Positions 1-5,479 of a stretch of DNA of 8,150 bases are shown here, in pieces (the first letter of the stretch is position 1; each line of letters opens with the position of its first letter). The translations under genes were made by a program, and so were the position numbers. This DNA is from JBCCZC01 sp039188505 (GTDB lineage Bacteria; Pseudomonadota; Gammaproteobacteria; Xanthomonadales; SZUA-38), in contig JBCCZC010000254.1 of assembly GCA_039188505.1 (NCBI GenBank), forward strand, positions 1 to 8,150, read 5' to 3'. Below the pieces are notes generated by a model. The model was not told the DNA's origin. It did not search any database and saw only the letters and a list, made by a program, of their open reading frames with translations.

Positions 1-795
1 ATTCTCGACCGTGACCTGCCGTGCGCGGTTCTTCGATTCGGCGATTCGTGTCGACTCCACCGGATGCGTACGAAGGAACTCGGGAATCCGCGCACCATAG
101 CCGCGATTCTCGCGCGCCATCTTGGCGAAGAACGATGCCATGGCGTCGGGATCGTAGCCGGCCGCGGCGAGTTTCCTGATCCCGACCCAGTCGGCTTCGT
201 ATTCGTTCGCCCGCGTGAAGTTGATCTGCATCTGCTGCATGAGCGCCTGCGTACCGACGACGGCGGCCTGGGCGGCGTCCCCGTTGCCGGAGCCGGCAAG
301 CACGGCCCCCAGCATCAGCAGCGTCATGGGCAGACTCATCTTCTGGGCCGATTCGATGCGGCGGGCGATATGGCGCTGGGTGACGTGGGCGATTTCGTGG
401 GCGACCACCGCCGCCACTTCGCTCTCGTTCTCGGCCGTGAGGATCAGCTGGCTGTGGAGGGCAATGAAGCCGCCCGGCGCTGCGAACGCGTTGATGCTGT
501 CATCGTCGACGACCACGAAGGTGAAATTGCCGTCCGGGCGATCGCTGTGGGCCACGAGGCTGTAGCCCATGAGGCGGAAGTAGCCCGCGATGAGCGGATC
601 GTCCACGATCTTGGCGAGCCGGGTGAACTCTCGCTTGAGCGCTTCGCCGTAGGCGTTCTCGTCGCGCTCGGAAATGACCGCGCCGGCCGAAGCACCAATG
701 TCCGGCAGGCGAATACCGTCGTCCTGGGCCTGCACCGGTGCGACGGCGAGGACCAGGAGCAGCACGAGAATCAGCCTGGCAAACGAGAGCGCCAT
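1..795 (-). CDS. bepA: BepA-like periplasmic M48 zinc metalloprotease, N-terminal part (3' end cut by window edge)
   Basis: The visible 265 codons start with a Sec signal peptide (residues 1-23: short n-region, Leu/Val core, cleavage likely after VQA). An M48 peptidase domain follows. The zinc motif HEIAH is at residues 133-137 (His133, His137, catalytic Glu134), and NEYEAD at 197-202 supplies the third ligand, most likely Glu198. A THP motif with His244 matches the position of the 'His switch' residue of E. coli BepA. The family is known to degrade or assist misassembled outer-membrane beta-barrel proteins such as LptD in the periplasm. The C-terminal TPR region expected in full-length BepA (about 480 residues) lies beyond the edge. 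I chose ATG 795 because the signal peptide begins there. A weak AAGGG lies 10 nt upstream. GTG 831, with GGAG 5 nt upstream, is an in-frame alternative adding 12 residues. The protease family is firm; the exact orthology to bepA is likely but not proven without the TPR half. Confidence 0.9.
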   Translation of the reverse strand, partial: MALSFARLILVLLLVLAVAPVQAQDDGIRLPDIGASAGAVISERDENAYGEALKREFTRLAKIVDDPLIAGYFRLMGYSLVAHSDRPDGNFTFVVVDDDSINAFAAPGGFIALHSQLILTAENESEVAAVVAHEIAHVTQRHIARRIESAQKMSLPMTLLMLGAVLAGSGNGDAAQAAVVGTQALMQQMQINFTRANEYEADWVGIRKLAAAGYDPDAMASFFAKMARENRGYGARIPEFLRTHPVESTRIAESKNRARQVTVEN

Positions 796-840
796 GCGGC
801 TTTGACCCTTGCAGACGCGCATGGTTCTCACGGCAGCTCC

Positions 841-855
841 AGGATCCCGGATCCT
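841..855. repeat. 15-bp perfect palindrome upstream of the bepA-like gene
   Basis: AGGATCCCGGATCCT is a perfect 7+1+7 inverted repeat 46 bp upstream of the chosen protease start and 10 bp upstream of the alternative GTG at 831. A one-base centre suits a dimeric DNA-binding protein better than an RNA hairpin. No regulator family is recognised, so it may be chance. Confidence 0.3.
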
Positions 856-1068
856 TCGACGCCCCGGACCCACTCCCGAGCGGCTCCGCATCAGCACCGG
901 GCATCTTGGTCGGCAGCGGAGTCCCCGGTACGAGCCTTTCTCGTGACCCGGTCCATCCGCTCGAGAGTCGCCGACTGCAGGCTCTGCACAGGCGGCAGCA
1001 TGCCACCCTGGGGGCGCGCGCTTTGGCTGGATTGGCTCCACGGCTCGTCTGCGGGTCGACATGGCCGC

Positions 1069-1074
1069 ATTGTA
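1069..1074 (-). promoter_or_regulatory. possible -10 box (TACAAT) for the bepA-like gene
   Basis: On the minus strand TACAAT matches the sigma-70 -10 consensus at five of six positions in an otherwise GC-rich region. No good -35 element is seen about 17 bp upstream (the hexamer there reads CGGAAT). If used, transcription would start near 1062, leaving a leader of about 265 nt before ATG 795. Weak call. Confidence 0.3.
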
Positions 1075-1156
1075 TCGAAGCAGCAGGCATCATTCCGTGC
1101 GGATTGGCGACGTGGCGCTAGCACCGACCCGCACCGCCGTGGCCCGGCGCGATGGG

Positions 1157-1492
1157 TCAGCCCGGGGCCACGAAGACCTGGCCGTCGCGGACTTCGATCT
1201 CGATCCGGGTGAGCCCATAGCCCGCACACGGCCCCCCGACGCACTGCCCGGATGGCAGCTCGAAGCTGGCACCATGGGCTGCGCAGACGAGGTGCCCTTC
1301 GGGCGTGAACAGGAATCGATCCGGGGCGAAATTGAGCGGGCGGGAGGCATGGGGGCAGATATTCTCGAACGCGAGGACCTCGCCCGCGCGGCGCAACACG
1401 ATGGCGAAGCGCGGCGACGAACCCGGGATCATGATCTCGCGCGCGCCGTCATCGCCGAGGCTCTCGACGGTACACAGTGACTGTTGGGTCAT
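1157..1492 (-). CDS. small Rieske-type [2Fe-2S] protein
   Basis: A 111-residue protein that is essentially one Rieske domain. The cluster ligands are visible as C-P-H (Cys46, His48) and C-A-A-H (Cys70, His73). The 21 residues between the pairs exceed the classic 15-17, but agree with my recollection of small proteobacterial Rieske proteins that also carry a C-x-x-G-P-C-x-G segment (here Cys84 and Cys89). There is no signal peptide or membrane segment, so it should be cytoplasmic. The role is probably electron transfer to an unidentified partner; no oxygenase or reductase subunit is in view. The start at ATG 1492 is set by AGGGAGG 6 nt upstream. An in-frame ATG at 1516 would place that ribosome site inside the gene, so it is rejected. 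The gene diverges from the membrane protein gene at 1549. Confidence 0.88.
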   Translation of the reverse strand: MTQQSLCTVESLGDDGAREIMIPGSSPRFAIVLRRAGEVLAFENICPHASRPLNFAPDRFLFTPEGHLVCAAHGASFELPSGQCVGGPCAGYGLTRIEIEVRDGQVFVAPG

Positions 1493-1498
1493 TGAAAG

Positions 1499-1505
1499 CC
1501 TCCCT
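1499..1505 (-). promoter_or_regulatory. ribosome binding site that fixes the Rieske gene start
   Basis: AGGGAGG on the minus strand, 6 nt before ATG 1492. It is a strong Shine-Dalgarno match and rules out the upstream in-frame ATG at 1516. Confidence 0.75.
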
Positions 1506-1548
1506 GGGCGCCACAATCGTTTTCAGGAACCAAGCCCTGGAGCTGGAT

Positions 1549-1869
1549 ATGAAGCCCGAAGTCACCATTCTCAATTTGCAGACCATGAATCCCTTCTGGC
1601 GCTTCGTGTTCGCGATCCTCGGGCTGGGCGTCCTCGGGCTTTTCATCGTCTTCGGCCTCGTCATGCTCGCCGTCTTTGCTGCCATGGCCGTCGTGGCCGG
1701 GATTGTGGTGTCGATCCGGGCCTGGTGGCTCGGTCGCAAGCTGCCCAGAGCGGGCGCGCAGGCCCCGCCGGGCGTCTACGAGGGAGAATTCATCGTGGTG
1801 GAGCGACGCACGCTCAGCGCCGAGACAGACGCGGAGGAGAGCCAGGCGTCGGATCAGCGATACCGGTGA
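1549..1869 (+). CDS. small inner-membrane protein of unknown function
   Basis: A 106-residue protein I do not recognise. Residues 1-17 form a polar N-terminus. Residues 18-57 are almost continuously hydrophobic (Leu, Val, Ile, Phe, Ala, Gly), long enough for one long or two tightly turned transmembrane helices. Basic residues at Arg57, Arg63 and Lys64 mark the likely cytoplasmic edge. A soluble tail of about 45 residues follows, with a GVYEGEFIVVERR segment (residues 75-87) that looks structured, and an acidic, disordered-looking end. The start at ATG 1549 is supported by GGAG 6 nt upstream. The frame is open further upstream, but no better start is seen. Its start lies 56 bp from the divergently transcribed Rieske gene, so regulation could be shared. 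A hairpin follows 10 bp after the stop. Coding status is likely because the hydrophobic core and termini form a plausible small membrane protein. Confidence 0.72.
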   Translation: MKPEVTILNLQTMNPFWRFVFAILGLGVLGLFIVFGLVMLAVFAAMAVVAGIVVSIRAWWLGRKLPRAGAQAPPGVYEGEFIVVERRTLSAETDAEESQASDQRYR

Positions 1870-1879
1870 AAGCGTTGGC

Positions 1880-1904
1880 TGGCCGTTACATTTGTTAACG
1901 GCCA
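1880..1904 (+). terminator. possible terminator hairpin after the small membrane protein gene
   Basis: A perfect 9-bp inverted repeat (TGGCCGTTA and TAACGGCCA) around a 7-nt loop starts 10 bp after the stop codon at 1869. There is no run of T after it, so intrinsic termination would be weak. Confidence 0.45.
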
Positions 1905-1927
1905 CGCCGTTTCGGCCACGATTCGCC

Positions 1928-1960
1928 CGCGGCAAAATAGTCGTCAGTCGGGTTGCCGCG
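1928..1960 (+). repeat. inverted repeat with a 17-nt loop
   Basis: CGCGGCAA at 1928-1935 is exactly complementary to TTGCCGCG at 1953-1960. The stem would be 8 bp and the loop 17 nt. It could be an operator or part of a structured leader. No riboswitch consensus was recognised. Confidence 0.4.
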
Positions 1961-2030
1961 ACACCTCCTCCCAGAAGCGGCACCGAATGGCCCGACCGTC
2001 CGCCAGCCCCCCAATCGTGCGGACCGATGG

Positions 2031-2050
2031 CGGCCCGGTTTTCCGGGCCG
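2031..2050 (+). repeat. GC-rich stem-loop, 8-bp stem with TTTT loop
   Basis: CGGCCCGG (2031-2038), TTTT, CCGGGCCG (2043-2050) is a perfect hairpin about 90 bp before the start of the large secreted protein gene. The next bases (TTGTCATTT) are only mildly T-rich. It could be a weak terminator, attenuator or protein-binding site. Confidence 0.5.
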
Positions 2051-2070
2051 TTGTCATTTCCGGGCCGTTG
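2041..2070 (+). repeat. tandem 13-bp direct repeat, 17-bp period
   Basis: TTCCGGGCCGTTG occurs at 2041-2053 and again at 2058-2070. Both copies contain CCGGGCCG, so the arm at 2031-2038 can pair with either one (loop of 4 nt or 21 nt). Confidence 0.6.
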
Positions 2071-2140
2071 ATTTCGGTTAACGACGGGTTCAGCCAACAG
2101 CGCTATGCTCCCCGGCGATACTCAAGGACCGCAATCGCCG

Positions 2141-5100
2141 ATGATTCGTCTCTACGCTCGCCTCGCGCTGCTTCTTGCTCTGGCCGGCCCGGCCCACGGC
2201 GGCGCGCTTCATTATTTCGACACGCCCTTTGCCTCGCTCATCGACATCGACTTCCAGGCCATGGATCCGTTGCCCGCCGGACCGGTGGACATCGCGCGCT
2301 TCGGGCCCTTTGCCGTGACGGCCGCCGATGCGGAAACATCGCTTATCGTCAGCAGTACGCGGCTGCAGGTCTCGGGCTCGCTGGACATCACACCGGAAGA
2401 ACCGTCGACCGGGTTCATGATCCTGACCGGATCGCAAATGCTTCGGGTTCGTGGATTCGGCATCGACGGCGCGCTCCTCTTCGACGAAACCGGACCCGGC
2501 AACGTGCGTGGCTTCGACCATCCCCGAGGCAAGTTGCTCATCCTCTCCGCGACGCCCCTGGCCGCCGTGCGCCTTGATCCCGCATCCGACTCAGCGACCT
2601 ACACCCTGGGCGGATTCTGGTCGATCACGCCCGACGAAATCGGACCGTTCTTCGAGGCCCCCAATGGCCAGGGCCAGCCGCGCCGCCCGCTGGCGCTGGA
2701 GGTCGCGCCGGTCGGCAGTCCCGGTGACACCCGCCCCGATGGCCTTGTACCCGATCCCGCGAATGGCAACATTCTTTACGCGGTCTCGCCGGACGGTACC
2801 CTGTCACGGACAGACGACGGCGGCGTGGTCTGGCGCGCCTTGCCCTCGCCCTGGACCGCAGCGGATCGGCTTGTCGTCCACCCCTCTGGTTCCAATCATC
2901 TCTGGATGCTCGACGGCGAGACGCTATGGCAGAGCGCCGACCGCGGCGAGCGCTGGTCCAACACCGCTCTGAGCGACGTCGAGGCGATCGACATCGTCGA
3001 GGATTCCCGTACGGGCGAGGCCAACCCCGGCATCAACCGGACCGGCGGGCCAACGGGTTTCCGTTTCGCCACGGCGGTCTACGTGGCGGCAGGCGGCACG
3101 CTGTTCGTGAGCGAGGATTTTGGCGCCAGCTACCGCCCGATCGCCCCGCTCCCGGGGCGAGTTGAACACATCGAGGTGTACGACGGGACCGTCTTCTCGG
3201 GGCAGACGACCGACGGCCGGATGCACATGTCCACGGACCAAGGACGCAGCTGGTCCGCGGATCCCGCCTGGGGTTCGATCCGCCCCGATCAGATCGTCTT
3301 CACCCCGTGCGGCGATCTCGCCCGGGCCGGCGAGCAGCTCTACGCGCGGCCCGACACGGCCGGGGTTCGCGCGCCGGCGCTCCCCGTTCGGGCGCCGGTG
3401 ATCGATCTGACGCGGAGCTCGACCTACGGCTGCGAGACCCTGCTGTCCACCGACCAGGGTTGGTGGCGCTTTCGCGGCTTCGACCATGCGTTTAACCCGG
3501 GCATCTGCCGTAGCATCCCCTTCTGCCCTCCGGAATCCCTGGTCTTCGAACCGCTGCTGATTCCCGATGACGCCTACCCGGTCCGGCATTCGGCTCGCCT
3601 CACCGGGTTCTACGAGTCTCTCCCGGATGCGGAGTTCGTGGTTGTTCAGGATGACGTCCTGCACCGTGCGGATCGATCGTCGCTGGCGATCGCGCCGGAC
3701 ATCGACCGCTACCGCTTCGTTGCCCGCAGTCGCGACTTCTACCCGGTCGAAATCGTGCTGCCCGACGGCGAGGACGCGGGATTCTGGGGCGCAACACTCT
3801 TTTCCGAACTCAGCGGTGGCATCAACGTCGGCGCCACACTCCCGGCCAGCGGTGAGGCGCCGGGATTTCTGGCGTTCGCCCTAACGGTACCGGGCCCCGT
3901 CGACATCCGAGTCTTCGAATACACCGGGCAGATCGCCGAACTCGAAGTGCGACTGCTGCGCCAAGACGAGGACTCGCGGACTCCGATCGGGAATCCGACG
4001 ATCCTCGGCAGTGGCGACGGGATCCGTTTCGAGGATCTTGCACCTGACGCACTGCACATCCTCGAGCTCCGCAGTTCGCCTGGCGACCCGGCAGGACGCT
4101 ACGGCGTCGAACTGCTCGCCACGGCACTTCGCGATGGGGCCAGCTTCGGAGGCAGCATCAGCGCGGGGGAAATCGGCGGTTTCTTCGGCGTCTTCATGGA
4201 TACCGGCGACAATCTGCTGCTCGACGTGGCCTATGGCGAAAACTACGGGACCGGCGGGGCCGGTGCCGTCGTCCCCGAATTTCTTGGCGACCAGGGCGCG
4301 ATCGTGGCCGACCAGCCCGGACGCCTTTCCTTGGACGGGCTCAATCAGCGAGTCTCCTCGGAAGACACCAGTGCGGCCTTCGATCGCGGCTCGGGCGCGG
4401 TACTCGTCCTCGATCAGGGGTTGGGCTACCGGGTCGGAGCGGACGGCACGCAGCGAACCCGGCTCGAGGCGGAGGAATTCGATCGCGTCCTTACCTACAC
4501 CGAGGTCGACGATCGTGCCCTGCTGGCCACCTTCTTTCCCCGTTTCGGGATCCTGACCGACACGGTTTCTCTACAGCTCGATCGCCTGAAAATCGTCGAT
4601 GTCGCGCCCTTCGAGAGTCCTTCGTCCCGGAGCGAGACGATCACGATCGTCCCGCCGCAGCCGGTACTCTCGCTGCCCGAACGCGAGCCGCGCGTATCGG
4701 TTTCCGACGGCATCACCGTGATCACGGTGGACGGCATCCGCGAGATCAGCGAGAACGGTCGCCTGCGAAGCGAGTACGTGGCCTATCGCTATGAGCGAGC
4801 GAGCGACGCCTGGACCACCGTCGGAACGCGGACCGATCAACCCGTTGTCGCTGCCACAACGCCGGATGGCGCGGCGGTCCTGGTCGCAACGGCTGCCGAC
4901 ACCGGGGCTGCCATCGAGGTCACGGTCCTCGATCGGACCGGCATGGCAACCGGCGAGACCATACCCGTTGCCCTCGAGGAAGGGCAGTTTCCCGTCGTCT
5001 TCGACATCGCAACAGCGAATAGCACGGAAGCCATCCTGGGCGTGGCGGCCTACACCGGACCAAACTTTCTGGGCGGCGTGCCGCGCGGCACGCGCCTCGA

Positions 5101-5434
5101 TCGATACCCCGCCGGTGTCGGCACACTCGAAGATCTTGGGACCGGCGACGCGCCGCTGGTCACGTCGGACGGCCGTTCGGTCCTGTTCGAGCGCCCGGCC
5201 CTGGCCTACCCCGAACCGGGCCTCATCGAAGGCGGCCGGCAGCTTTTCTGGATGACCCTCGACGGCTCCGGGCCGATCGCGGTCTCGCCACCGCTCGCGA
5301 ATCTGACCAGTCGAGCGCTGTCCGGCGAGACGGTGCTCTTCGTGTCCTCGGACCCGCTGGCGGAATTCGACAACAACGGCGATGACGTCTCCCTGTGGAC
5401 GCCACCAACCGTGAGTACAGGGCGCAAGCGCTGA
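2141..5434 (+). CDS. large secreted protein with Asp-box (BNR-type) propeller repeats, function unknown
   Basis: A 1097-residue protein with an N-terminal signal peptide (residues 1 to about 20, Leu/Ala core, cleavage near AHG). Residues about 200-445 carry Asp-box motifs of the S/T-x-D-x-G-x-x-W/Y type at 224-231, 265-272, 324-331 and 364-371, and a degenerate one at 436. These mark a beta-propeller of the BNR/sortilin-like kind. Cys residues in this part could form disulfides. Residues about 485-760 are beta-rich and unassigned, with a Gly-rich segment ending in GTGGAGAVVP. Residues about 850-1090 have repeated hydrophobic strands with T-x-D-G turns and an acidic FDNNGDDV motif (1076-1083), suggesting a second, TolB/WD40-like propeller. 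No membrane anchor is seen, so it is probably periplasmic or extracellular. No sialidase catalytic set was recognised, so a binding or structural role is as likely as an enzymatic one. ATG 2141 is preferred over ATG 2105 because the signal peptide starts there; AAGGA lies 12 nt upstream, which is far. Confidence 0.85.
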   Translation: MIRLYARLALLLALAGPAHGGALHYFDTPFASLIDIDFQAMDPLPAGPVDIARFGPFAVTAADAETSLIVSSTRLQVSGSLDITPEEPSTGFMILTGSQMLRVRGFGIDGALLFDETGPGNVRGFDHPRGKLLILSATPLAAVRLDPASDSATYTLGGFWSITPDEIGPFFEAPNGQGQPRRPLALEVAPVGSPGDTRPDGLVPDPANGNILYAVSPDGTLSRTDDGGVVWRALPSPWTAADRLVVHPSGSNHLWMLDGETLWQSADRGERWSNTALSDVEAIDIVEDSRTGEANPGINRTGGPTGFRFATAVYVAAGGTLFVSEDFGASYRPIAPLPGRVEHIEVYDGTVFSGQTTDGRMHMSTDQGRSWSADPAWGSIRPDQIVFTPCGDLARAGEQLYARPDTAGVRAPALPVRAPVIDLTRSSTYGCETLLSTDQGWWRFRGFDHAFNPGICRSIPFCPPESLVFEPLLIPDDAYPVRHSARLTGFYESLPDAEFVVVQDDVLHRADRSSLAIAPDIDRYRFVARSRDFYPVEIVLPDGEDAGFWGATLFSELSGGINVGATLPASGEAPGFLAFALTVPGPVDIRVFEYTGQIAELEVRLLRQDEDSRTPIGNPTILGSGDGIRFEDLAPDALHILELRSSPGDPAGRYGVELLATALRDGASFGGSISAGEIGGFFGVFMDTGDNLLLDVAYGENYGTGGAGAVVPEFLGDQGAIVADQPGRLSLDGLNQRVSSEDTSAAFDRGSGAVLVLDQGLGYRVGADGTQRTRLEAEEFDRVLTYTEVDDRALLATFFPRFGILTDTVSLQLDRLKIVDVAPFESPSSRSETITIVPPQPVLSLPEREPRVSVSDGITVITVDGIREISENGRLRSEYVAYRYERASDAWTTVGTRTDQPVVAATTPDGAAVLVATAADTGAAIEVTVLDRTGMATGETIPVALEEGQFPVVFDIATANSTEAILGVAAYTGPNFLGGVPRGTRLDRYPAGVGTLEDLGTGDAPLVTSDGRSVLFERPALAYPEPGLIEGGRQLFWMTLDGSGPIAVSPPLANLTSRALSGETVLFVSSDPLAEFDNNGDDVSLWTPPTVSTGRKR

Positions 5435-5447
5435 GCTGACGGCGCAC

Positions 5448-5466
5448 CGTCCGCGGCTCGCGGACG
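5448..5466. terminator. possible bidirectional terminator hairpin between convergent genes
   Basis: CGTCCGCG, GCT, CGCGGACG is a perfect 8-bp stem with a 3-nt loop. It sits in the 45-bp gap between the stop of the secreted protein gene (plus) and the stop of the ThDP enzyme gene (minus). No T-tract follows on either strand, so the call rests on position and stem strength. Confidence 0.45.
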
Positions 5467-5479
5467 CCCGCGGCGAGGT

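Larger units (their letters stand above)
796..1156. other. 361-bp intergenic stretch between the Rieske gene and the bepA-like gene; no convincing gene
   Basis: Both flanking genes are on the minus strand. I see no tRNA, rRNA or recognisable riboswitch here. The minus-strand frame of the protease stays open up to an ATG at 1062, but the 89 extra codons look non-coding. They are rich in Arg, Pro and Gly, have a lower share of G/C third positions (roughly 60-65% by eye), and would bury the signal peptide. The stretch contains a TACAAT box at 1069-1074 and a 15-bp palindrome at 841-855. It may be a long 5' leader or simple spacer. Confidence 0.6.
1870..2140. other. 271-bp gene-free, repeat-rich region upstream of the large secreted protein gene
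   Basis: No credible gene is seen on either strand. It holds three perfect inverted repeats (1880-1904, 1928-1960, 2031-2050) and a tandem 13-bp direct repeat (2041-2070). GTTAAC occurs twice (1894-1899 and 2077-2082). I found no convincing sigma-70 promoter pair, although the promoter of the downstream gene should lie here. Confidence 0.6.

Noticed and set aside
64..1212. A 382-codon open frame on the plus strand.
   Set aside because: It lies antisense to the bepA-like gene and part of the Rieske gene. Its translation is rich in Arg, Gly and His without any domain, as expected opposite high-GC genes.
2068..2109. A sigma-70 promoter using TTGATT (2068) and TATGCT (2104).
   Set aside because: The spacing between the two boxes is 30 bp, far outside the usual 16-18 bp, and no better partner hexamers were found.
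2105..2140. An earlier ATG at 2105 for the large secreted protein.
   Set aside because: It has no ribosome binding site and would put 12 polar residues before the signal peptide that begins at ATG 2141.
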